From: JAJFFW01 sp038531315
Lineage (GTDB): Bacteria > Pseudomonadota > Alphaproteobacteria > Caulobacterales > Parvularculaceae
Direction of reading: 5' to 3'
Assembly: GCA_038531315.1 (NCBI GenBank)
Contig: JBCBBT010000015.1
Coordinates: 1-61,320 of the forward strand
DNA length: 61,320 nucleotides
This document shows positions 37,634 to 44,862 of this stretch, piece after piece. Each line of letters starts with the position of its first letter. Within the stretch, counting starts at the first letter, position 1. A program made the translations under genes and the position numbers. The notes beneath the pieces were generated by a model. That model was given only the letters and a program-made list of their open reading frames with translations, was not told the DNA's origin and did no database searches.

Positions 37634-37996
37634 TCAAGACGCCGCTTCGGAAGACCACAGCTTCCGGGCGCGGTTTAACATTTTGATGTTTTCGGTGTCG
37701 CCGCTGATGCGGCCTTCGACAAAGCGCAACGCGTCGATAATCCAGTCGGCCAGCGCCGGCTGGGTCAGATGGTAGTATACATGTCGCCCTTCGCGGCGCT
37801 CCTCGACAATGCGGTGAGCGCGCAACAAGGCGAGATGTTGTGAAACCCGGCTCGCGGGCAGATCGAGCCGTTCGTGAAGCGTATTGACGTCTTTCTCGTC
37901 CGTGCGCAGTTCTTCAATCAGGCGGATGCGGTCTGGATGGGACAGCACCTTGAAGACTTCAGACAGTTCTTTTGCGACAACCACGCGACTTGGCAT
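37634..37996 (-). CDS. ArsR family repressor without cysteines
   Basis: This 120-residue winged-helix protein has the ArsR layout: LSHPDRIRLIEEL, recognition helix LPASRVSQHLALLRAHRIV and wing EERREGRHVYYHL. It contains no cysteine at all, so it cannot use the thiol metal or persulfide sites of ArsR, BigR or SqrR types. It heads the operon with carbonic anhydrase and SulP, and a perfect inverted repeat lies 20 bp upstream of its start. I infer an autoregulated repressor that senses something related to CO2, bicarbonate or pH. Confidence 0.9.
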   Translation of the reverse strand: MPSRVVVAKELSEVFKVLSHPDRIRLIEELRTDEKDVNTLHERLDLPASRVSQHLALLRAHRIVEERREGRHVYYHLTQPALADWIIDALRFVEGRISGDTENIKMLNRARKLWSSEAAS

Positions 37997-38015
37997 GCAA
38001 CCCTCTTCATCAATG

Positions 38016-38053
38016 CATCTTCATATATGCGCAATCTCGCATATATGAAGATG
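38016..38053. promoter_or_regulatory. Operator: perfect 16-bp inverted repeat upstream of arsR
   Basis: CATCTTCATATATGCG (38016-38031) is repeated as its exact reverse complement at 38038-38053 with a 6-bp centre (caatct). The arms contain ATATATG, reminiscent of the AT-rich dyads bound by ArsR dimers. The element ends 20 bp before the arsR start codon, where a repressor would overlap the promoter. It does not resemble a terminator, since the arms are AT-rich and no T-run follows. Confidence 0.85.
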
Positions 38054-38280
38054 AGAAGATGTGGAGTCAATCGTAAAAGCGCCGAGTTGAACTCGCGGAC
38101 GCCGCGCTTTCATTGGTATTTACGTTGGGTCACGCGCTCGTGATCACCCGCACGAAAGAGCTGGTCTTCGCAAAGGCAAATCCTGCCGGAGTTAATATCG
38201 TCGCTAATGGTCCTGGCGCCTTCTCAGGCGCCGGTTGAAGACGCAGTCGGGGATTTGCGGGCGTGAGGCCGGCCGACGGC

Positions 38281-38988
38281 CTAAAACGCAGCCCTTTGCA
38301 ACGCCGTCAGCTCGCCGCAGCCCTTTTTGGCGAGCGTCAGGAGCGCCTGGAACTGCTCATCCGTAAATGGCGCGCCCTCGGCGGTGCCTTGAATTTCAAC
38401 AAGCCCGCCGGCGCCGGTGAGCACGAAATTGGCGTCAGTGTCCGCTGAAGAATCCTCGGCATAGTCGAGGTCGAGGACCGGGGCGCCGTTGACGATGCCG
38501 CAGGAAATGGCGCTCACGGTGTCTGCGATGGGGCTTTGTTCGATAATGCCCTGGTCAATCGCCCAGCGGGCGCATTCTTCAAGCGCCACCCATGCGCCGG
38601 TGACGGCGGCTGTTCGCGTGCCGCCGTCCGCCTGAAGCACGTCGCAATCGATCAGAATCTGGCGCTCGCCCAGTTTTTTCAGATCAACAATCGCGCGCAG
38701 GGAGCGACCGATCAGGCGCTGAATTTCCTGCGTGCGGCCGGATTGGCCGTTCTTGGCTTCGCGCCGCATGCGGCTGCCGGTCGAGCGGGGCAACATGCCA
38801 TATTCAGCGGTCACCCAGCCGCGCCCTTCGCCGCGCAGCCATGGCGGCGTCGTCTCGTCCCAGCTTGCCGTGCACAGAACATGTGTGTCGCCGCATTTGA
38901 TCAGGCACGAGCCTTCCGCGTGCTTGGTCGCGCCGCGCTCCAGCGTGACCGACCGTAATTCGTCAAATGATCTCCCCGATGGACGCAT
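38281..38988 (-). CDS. rph: RNase PH
   Basis: This 235-residue phosphorolytic 3'-5' exonuclease trims tRNA and rRNA 3' ends. Typical segments are MRPSGRSFDELR, the arginine-rich LPRSTGSRMRREA, RTQEIQRLIGRSLRAIVDL and the phosphate site GGTRTAAVTGAW. It is divergent from hrcA across 155 bp, a conserved arrangement in alphaproteobacteria. rdgB and hemW, which usually follow rph, are not in the window. Confidence 0.96.
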   Translation of the reverse strand: MRPSGRSFDELRSVTLERGATKHAEGSCLIKCGDTHVLCTASWDETTPPWLRGEGRGWVTAEYGMLPRSTGSRMRREAKNGQSGRTQEIQRLIGRSLRAIVDLKKLGERQILIDCDVLQADGGTRTAAVTGAWVALEECARWAIDQGIIEQSPIADTVSAISCGIVNGAPVLDLDYAEDSSADTDANFVLTGAGGLVEIQGTAEGAPFTDEQFQALLTLAKKGCGELTALQRAAF

Positions 38989-39143
38989 AACGGCGACCCT
39001 TTCGCATCAAATGTGTCAAAGAAAGCCACCCACTTACTCTCGCGGCGGGACGATTGTCGAGCGGTTTTCGCGGCGATTGCGCGCGATTGGCGCCGCTGGA
39101 AAAAGCGCTTATTTCTGGAGCGGCATCCAGGCGATCAGGTTCC

Positions 39144-40169
39144 ATGAGCGTTCTCAGTGACATAGACGCGCGCTCGCGCGAGGTATTCCGGAAAATTGTC
39201 GAGGCCTATATCGAGACGGGCGAGCCCATCGGCTCGCGCACCTTAAGCCGCGACCAGACGCTCGCCGTCTCGCCGGCGACAATCCGCAATGTCATGTCAG
39301 ACCTTACCGAGCTTGGTCTTTTACAAGCGCCCCACGTCTCTGCGGGGCGCATGCCGACGGAAATTGGCATGCGCCTGTTCGTCGACAGCATGATGCAGAT
39401 TGGGGATCTTTCGGAAGAAGAACGCGCCGCCATCGCCGCGGCGCCGGGCGCAAGCGCCGAGAGCGTCCTCGAAGAAGCGGCCTCGCGGCTTTCGGGGCTG
39501 ACCCATTCGGCGAGCCTTGTTCTGGCGCAAAAATCAGAGGCGCCGCTGCGCCATATCGAGTTTATCGCCACCGCGCCCGGCGAGGCGCTGGTCGTCCTCG
39601 TGACCGAGGGGGGCGATGTTGAAAACCGCGTCATCAAGACGCCGCCGGATCTGCCGCCCTCGGCCCTCGTGATGGCCGGCAATTATCTCTCCGCGCGCTT
39701 GCGCGGGCGGACCCTGAGGGAGGCGCGGGCGGGCATCTTGACGGAGCTTTCGAGCAACCAGGCTGAGCTTGACGCGCTGACCGCGAAACTCGTGCGCGAA
39801 GGCGTCGCCGATTTTGCCGGCGGCGGTGAGAAGAAGCTGATCGTGCGCGGGCGCGGTCATCTGCTTGATGAGGCGACTGAGCAGGACCTCGAACGGGTCC
39901 GCATGCTGTTTGACGATCTCGAACGCAAACAGGACGTTATGGACCTTCTGACGGCAGCCGGGGACGGCGAAGGCGTCAAAATCTTCATTGGCTCTGAAAA
40001 CCAGCTTTTCTCGCTTTCCGGCTCCTCGGTGATCATTGCGCCCTATCGCGATCAGTCGCGACAGATCGTCGGCGTCCTCGGGGTCATCGGACCGACGCGG
40101 CTCAACTATGCGCGCGTCGTGCCGATTGTGGATTATACCGCTGAAGTCGTGTCGGGACTGTTGAAATAG
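39144..40169 (+). CDS. hrcA: HrcA heat-shock repressor
   Basis: This 341-residue repressor controls groESL/dnaK-type operons by binding CIRCE. From the ATG at 39144 the N-terminal winged helix reads DARSREVFRKIVEAYIETGEPIGSRTLS, followed by SPATIRNVMSDLTELGLL and the HVSAGRMPTEIGMR segment. The C-terminal GAF-like domain ends with IGPTRLNYARVVPIVDYTAEV. I see no CIRCE repeat upstream of it here. grpE follows after 143 bp. Confidence 0.96.
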   Translation: MSVLSDIDARSREVFRKIVEAYIETGEPIGSRTLSRDQTLAVSPATIRNVMSDLTELGLLQAPHVSAGRMPTEIGMRLFVDSMMQIGDLSEEERAAIAAAPGASAESVLEEAASRLSGLTHSASLVLAQKSEAPLRHIEFIATAPGEALVVLVTEGGDVENRVIKTPPDLPPSALVMAGNYLSARLRGRTLREARAGILTELSSNQAELDALTAKLVREGVADFAGGGEKKLIVRGRGHLLDEATEQDLERVRMLFDDLERKQDVMDLLTAAGDGEGVKIFIGSENQLFSLSGSSVIIAPYRDQSRQIVGVLGVIGPTRLNYARVVPIVDYTAEVVSGLLK

Positions 40170-40312
40170 GTCATTGAAATGCGCCCCGCGCCCGCGTACA
40201 TGGCGTACGCTTGGCGTGCAGGGCGATGTGGTTTGCAGCGCTTGTCATCGCCGGCCGCATCAATCCTATTCGTTTTTATGCGGCGCCGCCTGAACGGAAG
40301 ACAGATTGTATT

Positions 40313-40984
40313 ATGAGCACGCCAGATTTCCCAAACCCGGACAACGACAATCCGGATGAGTTTGCAACTGACGAGGATATCGCTGCGGAGATCGCCGCCG
40401 CCGAAGGGCGCGACTTTGACGGCGCGCCGCCGAAAGGCGACAAGAGCGCGGCAAGCGGCGCGGACACTGAGGTTGAGGACGAGTTAGCCAGCGTCAAGGA
40501 TCAGGTGTTGCGCCTTGCGGCTGAGCTTGAGAACACGCGCCGGCGGGCCGCGCGCGACAAGACCGATGCGGCGCGCTACGCGATTGCGACCTTCGCGCGC
40601 GATCTCTTGAGCGTTGCTGACAATTTCGAGCGCGCGCTTTCCGCAGCGCCGGAAGCGGGCGGTGAAGCATCGCCGGATGCGGTGGGCAATCTGATCACCG
40701 GTTTACGGATGACCGACAAGGAACTGCACACGGTCCTTGAGCGCCACGGCGTCAAACGCATCGATCCCAAAGGCGAGAAATTCGATCCCAATTTGCATCA
40801 GGCCGTTGCGCAGATGCCGAGCGACGCACCTGCCGGGCATGTCGCCGAAGTCGCGCAAACTGGCTTTATGATTGGCGACAGAGTGTTGCGCGCCGCGATG
40901 GTTGTCGTCTCGACCGGGGGCGGCCCGGCTGCGGAACAAAACGGCGCCAGCGATCCCGGCGCAAATGTCGACACACAAGCCTGA
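40313..40984 (+). CDS. grpE: GrpE nucleotide exchange factor
   Basis: This 223-residue cochaperone releases ADP from DnaK. The acidic, disordered N-terminus (residues 1-60) leads into the long dimer helix (about 62-110, VLRLAAELENTRRRAARDKTDAARYAI). The beta-wing domain carries the family signature with FDPNLHQAVAQMPSD and TGFMIGDRVLRAAMVVVS. I chose the ATG at 40313 because the 34 residues from 40211 look like translated leader. Pairing with hrcA is classical. Confidence 0.95.
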   Translation: MSTPDFPNPDNDNPDEFATDEDIAAEIAAAEGRDFDGAPPKGDKSAASGADTEVEDELASVKDQVLRLAAELENTRRRAARDKTDAARYAIATFARDLLSVADNFERALSAAPEAGGEASPDAVGNLITGLRMTDKELHTVLERHGVKRIDPKGEKFDPNLHQAVAQMPSDAPAGHVAEVAQTGFMIGDRVLRAAMVVVSTGGGPAAEQNGASDPGANVDTQA

Positions 40985-41035
40985 CGTATTTTGTTTGTGT
41001 AAGGACAATGCCGCTCAGCGGCGACTGGCGGCGCC

Positions 41036-41863
41036 GTGCAGAGATTATCGAACAAGACATGTGTCATCACCGGGGCCGCGCGCGGCATCGGCGCAGACAT
41101 TGCACGCGCCTATGCGCGCGAAGGCGCGGCGGTAATCGTCACCGATATCAATGAAGAAGATGGCCGCGCCGTCGCCGCAGAAATCGGCGGCGCATTTCAT
41201 AAACTCAACGTCGCCTTGGAAGACGACTGGCGGGCGCTTGAAGCCGTAGCGCCGCAGATCGACGTCCTCGTCAACAATGCGGGCGTCACCGGCCTTGAAG
41301 AAGGCGCAGCGCATGATCCGGAGCATGCGCTGCTGGAGGATTGGCGGGCTGTCCACACGGTCAATCTCGACGGCGTTTTTCTGGGATGTCGTTACGCGAT
41401 CAAGGCCATGACCGGCCGCGCCGGAGAAGGCGAGGCAGACGCAGGGCGCACGGGCGGCGCGGCGGGCAAGGCGAGTGGCGCGATCGTCAATATCTCGTCC
41501 CGGTCGGGCATGGTCGGCGTGCCGATGGCGGCGGCCTATGCGTCGTCGAAAGCGGCGGTCAGAAATCACACGAAATCAGTCGCGCTTTATTGCGCCGGCA
41601 AGGGATGGAATATCCGCTGTAATTCCATTCATCCCGCGGCAATCATGACGCCGATGTGGGAGCCGATGCTTGGCGACGCCGCCGAGCGTGAAGCCCGGAT
41701 CGCCGCTTTTGTCGCCGACACGCCGTTAAAGCGGTTTGGCGAGGCGAGCGAAGTGTCCGCGCTCGCGGTCATGCTGGCGAGCGACGAAGCGGCTTATGTG
41801 ACCGGCGCTGAATTTACGATCGACGGCGGTCTTCTCGCCGGAAGCGCAGCGGCGCCCGGTTAG
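41036..41863 (+). CDS. Short-chain dehydrogenase/reductase
   Basis: This 275-residue SDR has the dinucleotide motif TGAARGIG, NNAG in the middle and the catalytic Ser with YASSK. A Gly/Ala-rich insert of about 22 residues (GRAGEGEADAGRTGG...) before the catalytic Ser is unusual. The start is GTG at 41036 with only a weak Shine-Dalgarno sequence, 51 bp after grpE. The C-terminus (YVTGAEFTIDGG) is typical of beta-ketoacyl/hydroxysteroid-type SDRs. Substrate unknown. Confidence 0.9.
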   Translation: MQRLSNKTCVITGAARGIGADIARAYAREGAAVIVTDINEEDGRAVAAEIGGAFHKLNVALEDDWRALEAVAPQIDVLVNNAGVTGLEEGAAHDPEHALLEDWRAVHTVNLDGVFLGCRYAIKAMTGRAGEGEADAGRTGGAAGKASGAIVNISSRSGMVGVPMAAAYASSKAAVRNHTKSVALYCAGKGWNIRCNSIHPAAIMTPMWEPMLGDAAEREARIAAFVADTPLKRFGEASEVSALAVMLASDEAAYVTGAEFTIDGGLLAGSAAAPG

Positions 41864-41890
41864 GCGAAGGCGGTTTTACAAGCGCCGCGC

Positions 41891-43483
41891 CTAACTGCGC
41901 GGCGAGGCCGCGCGGACAGCATCGCTGACAAAAGGCTCAAAGACCTTGAAATTATCGACAAACATTGCGGCCAGCTTCTGCGCTTGAGCGTCATACTCGG
42001 CAGCAGATTTCCAGGTGTTGCGGGGCCAAAGAATCGCTTCGTCAACGCCATCAACCGACGTCGGCACGTCAAATCCAAACAGCGGGTCCTTGCGCATCGG
42101 CGCGTCCGCAAGCGAACCGTCAAGAGCGGCGGCCAGCGAGGCGCGCGTTTCCTTAATTGGCATTCGCGACCCAACGCCATGGGGACCGCCCGTCCATCCG
42201 GTGTTGACAAGCCAGCAGCCGACATCATGCGCGTCGATCAAATCGCCGAGCAATTTGCCGTACTCTGAGGGATGTCTCGGCATGAAGGGGGCCCCGAAAC
42301 AGGTCGAAAATGTCGCCTGCGGTTCATTACCGAGGCCTTTTTCGGTGCCCGCGACTTTGGCCGTGTAACCGGACAGGAACATATACATCGCTTGCGCCGG
42401 CGTTAATCGTGCAATCGGCGGCATCACGCCGAACGCGTCGCAAGTCAACATGATGATGTTTTTGGGATGCGTCGTGCGGCCGTCCCGGCTGGCGTTCGGA
42501 ATATAATGAATCGGGTAGGCCCCGCGGGAGTTCTCAGCAAGGCGCGCATCGTCAAGGTCGAGCGTGCGGGTTCGCTCGTCCATCACAACATTTTCAAGCA
42601 CGGTTGCGAACATTTTCGTGGTCGCAAAAATCTCCGGCTCCGCTTCTTCGGAAAGCCGGATCATTTTTGCGTAACAGCCGCCCTCGAAATTAAAGAGCCC
42701 GTTCGGGCCCCATCCATGTTCGTCGTCGCCGATCAATGTCCGCGCAGGGTCGGCGGAAAGGGTTGTCTTGCCGGTTCCGGAAAGTCCAAAGAAGATTGCC
42801 GGATCGTCGCTTGCGCCTGCGTTTACCGAACAGTGCATCGGCATAATCGATTTTGGCGGCAACAAATAATTCAAAATACTGAAGACGGATTTCTTCATCT
42901 CGCCGGCGTAGGACGTCCCGGCGATCAATACCATGCGGCGCGTAAAGTCGAGCGCGATCACCGTGCCGGTCCGGCAGCCGTGGCGCGCCGGGTCGGCTTC
43001 GAATTCGGGCAGATCAACAATCGTAAAGTCCGGGACCGTATCGCGCTCTTCGAGGGGCGGGCGCACCAGAAGATGCTGGATGAATAATCCGTGCCAGGCA
43101 TATTGGGTGAAGACACGAACCTTGACGTGATGGTCTGCGTCGGCGCCGCCGCGCAGGTCCTGTGCGATCAGATCGCGCTCACCAGCAAAAGCGAGCATAT
43201 CGGCGTGAAGCGCCTCAAATTGTTCCGCCGTGATCGACTGGTTGGCGTCCCACCAGATTGAATTTTCAGTTTCCGTGTCGCGGACAATGAATTTGTCCTG
43301 CGCCGACCGGCCAGTATGTTCGCCGGTTTTCACGACGATGGGCCCGCCCGCGGCGACCGCGCCTTCTCCGCGTTCGATGGCGAGCTGGTACAACGCCGCT
43401 GCGGTCAGATTGCGCAGATGCGCCGGCGCGGCGTCGTCAAACGACGAAACGCCCGCCGCAGCGGGCTTCAGTGAAACGCTCAT
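41891..43483 (-). CDS. pckA: Phosphoenolpyruvate carboxykinase (ATP)
   Basis: This 530-residue enzyme converts oxaloacetate and ATP to phosphoenolpyruvate in gluconeogenesis. The ATP form is shown by FFGLSGTGKTTLSADP (kinase-1a), the second motif IGDDEHGWG and the NFEGGCYAK segment. GGGAGG precedes the ATG by 7 nt. The gene is convergent with the SDR gene and divergent from the small exosortase-accessory gene across a 257-bp spacer in which I see no specific site. Confidence 0.97.
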   Translation of the reverse strand: MSVSLKPAAAGVSSFDDAAPAHLRNLTAAALYQLAIERGEGAVAAGGPIVVKTGEHTGRSAQDKFIVRDTETENSIWWDANQSITAEQFEALHADMLAFAGERDLIAQDLRGGADADHHVKVRVFTQYAWHGLFIQHLLVRPPLEERDTVPDFTIVDLPEFEADPARHGCRTGTVIALDFTRRMVLIAGTSYAGEMKKSVFSILNYLLPPKSIMPMHCSVNAGASDDPAIFFGLSGTGKTTLSADPARTLIGDDEHGWGPNGLFNFEGGCYAKMIRLSEEAEPEIFATTKMFATVLENVVMDERTRTLDLDDARLAENSRGAYPIHYIPNASRDGRTTHPKNIIMLTCDAFGVMPPIARLTPAQAMYMFLSGYTAKVAGTEKGLGNEPQATFSTCFGAPFMPRHPSEYGKLLGDLIDAHDVGCWLVNTGWTGGPHGVGSRMPIKETRASLAAALDGSLADAPMRKDPLFGFDVPTSVDGVDEAILWPRNTWKSAAEYDAQAQKLAAMFVDNFKVFEPFVSDAVRAASPRS

Positions 43484-43740
43484 AGATCGTCCTCCCGAGA
43501 CGAGTAGGCAATGCGGCTCGCGACGAAACGAGCACGAAAATATCGTCTCTCACTAGGCCATAAAAGAACCAAAGGCGAGCCTTGAGGGCTGAAATAAACG
43601 GCTTGAGGCGGCCGCTGAGCCGGCGCGGATTGCGAGCTGCAACCGGGAAATTGCGCGCAGGCGTCAAAACTTCCTTAAGCCTGCCTCGGCACACTTAAAA
43701 GCTTCAGGGCTTGCAATCAGGAGGCGTATCGCCGTCCGCC

Positions 43741-44001
43741 ATGTCGACCGTATTTGATTTTCTTTCTGTGACTTTGTTCATCGCCGCGGCCGCGATGTTT
43801 TTCCTGCGCTTTAAGCACGAAGACCCGCCATTAACGCCCTATGCCGTCATTTGCTTTGTCTGCGCCGCCGGCAACTGGTTGGGCAACAATGGCGGTGGGA
43901 TCTGGGCGGTCGCCATGCTCATGGCGGCTTCGTTTTTGTTGCTGCATCTGGCGAGCCTTCCCTATCCGGAAGAAGAGCTCGACGCAGAAGGATCGCTCTA
44001 G
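43741..44001 (+). CDS. Small membrane protein, probable exosortase (XrtV-type) accessory
   Basis: This 86-residue protein has two or three hydrophobic segments (VTLFIAAAAMFFLRF, YAVICFVCAAGNWL, GIWAVAMLMAASFLLLHLA) and an acidic tail (PYPEEELDAEGSL). It resembles the small proteins annotated next to XrtV-type exosortases; this is recalled, not searched. AGGAGG lies 16 nt before the ATG, further than usual. The gene is convergent with the PEP-CTERM gene and the two share the stop tetranucleotide CTAG (43998-44001). Confidence 0.6.
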   Translation: MSTVFDFLSVTLFIAAAAMFFLRFKHEDPPLTPYAVICFVCAAGNWLGNNGGGIWAVAMLMAASFLLLHLASLPYPEEELDAEGSL

Positions 44002-44657
44002 GCGGGAAGCGCCTCGCCGTCCGCGATTTCTCGATCTTCAGCCCGAGCGGATTTGCGCCGCGTGTGCTTTAGGCGCCAGGCGACCGTCAAAAAGCCGGAA
44101 ATCATCAAGGCCCAGGCGGACGGCTCGGGCGTCGGCGAGGTCACCTGGGTGACCTGGCCGTCGACCGCCACGTAATCGACTTCTGCGCCAGTGGCCCCGC
44201 CGCGCGTACGCGTCACCGTGATTTCGATGTAGTCGCAGCCGCCAAGCGCGCTGCATCCGCGCGCAAAGGGGTTGTTCACCGTGAAATTACGCCCCGCGCG
44301 CACCTGATTTGAAAACGCAAAAACCGGCGATCCGTTATTGTAGGTGCCGAAGCTGAAACTGAAAAAGACCGCGCCGCGGGACGGCGGTAAGGTAAAAATC
44401 GAGATCCCTTCGCGCCGTACAGCGCCAAACGCCTCATCAAACACAAGCGCCAGCGTATCGCCGAGCCCCAAAAAAGCGCCGGCATTATCGCCCGCTGTCG
44501 ACAGATTGATTTCTGTTTGCGACGATAAATTCGCCGGCTCAACATAGGTCGCCGTGCTCGCCGCCGCCGGCGCGCTCAGTCCACACGCCATCACGGCAAG
44601 CAGAATATACTGCACACCGATCAACTGATATCGTTGCGTGTTATAAAGTCGCTTCAT
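43998..44657 (-). CDS. PEP-CTERM (PEPxxWA) exported protein
   Basis: This 219-residue exported protein has a signal peptide (to about residue 34), a beta-rich mature part with two cysteines (ARGCSALGGCDY) and a C-terminal sorting signal. The signal consists of PEPSAWAL from residue 177, a hydrophobic segment to about 194 and the basic cluster KHTRRK. An 18-residue acidic extension (from SARAEDRE) follows the basic cluster, whereas PEP-CTERM proteins normally stop soon after it. It is the probable substrate of the exosortase encoded at 51756-52649 and is divergent from that operon. Confidence 0.85.
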   Translation of the reverse strand: MKRLYNTQRYQLIGVQYILLAVMACGLSAPAAASTATYVEPANLSSQTEINLSTAGDNAGAFLGLGDTLALVFDEAFGAVRREGISIFTLPPSRGAVFFSFSFGTYNNGSPVFAFSNQVRAGRNFTVNNPFARGCSALGGCDYIEITVTRTRGGATGAEVDYVAVDGQVTQVTSPTPEPSAWALMISGFLTVAWRLKHTRRKSARAEDREIADGEALPA

Positions 44658-44729
44658 TTTTAGATATCGATTTTAGTTAATCGAAATACTCCAATGCTCT
44701 TATGTTTCCTCTATTGTCACGCGCCAACC

Positions 44730-44744
44730 TTAAGCGCTCTTTAA
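44730..44744. promoter_or_regulatory. Perfect CtrA-type box (TTAA-N7-TTAA)
   Basis: TTAA GCGCTCT TTAA matches the alphaproteobacterial CtrA consensus exactly and is followed by AC. It lies in the 205-bp spacer between the PEP-CTERM gene and the exopolysaccharide operon, 119 bp before the latter's start codon, so it could control either or both by cell cycle. Confidence 0.6.
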
Positions 44745-44749
44745 ACGGA

Positions 44750-44793
44750 ACGGTTAATTTTCGCCAATAACGATCAGGGCGAGCATTAACCGT
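44750..44793. promoter_or_regulatory. Nested dyad upstream of the exopolysaccharide operon
   Basis: ACGGTTAAT (44750-44758) is repeated as its reverse complement ATTAACCGT at 44785-44793. Inside, TCGCC (44761-44765) pairs with GGCGA (44778-44782). The element starts 5 bp after the CtrA box and ends 69 bp before the first start codon. It may be an operator for a second regulator or a leader hairpin; there is no T-run after it. Confidence 0.55.
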
Positions 44794-44862
44794 CGCAGAA
44801 CGAGAGCCGGCGCTTTGTTTTGTCGCTTCGGGCCGTCTTGCGGCGCCAAGGGTTGATTGTTG

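Noticed and set aside
38197..38240. GGCGCC-ttctca-GGCGCC hairpin as a terminator for rph
   Set aside because: Each half is itself palindromic, no T-run follows in the rph direction, and the stem is short. It may be chance in GC-rich sequence.
38989..39143. Possible CIRCE element upstream of hrcA
   Set aside because: I looked for TTAGCACTC-N9-GAGTGCTAA and found no similar repeat in the rph-hrcA spacer. The hrcA targets must lie outside the window.
43484..43740. Possible regulator site between pckA and the small membrane protein gene
   Set aside because: TTAA words at 43674 and 43694 are spaced too far apart for a CtrA box, and no inverted repeat longer than 6 bp was found.
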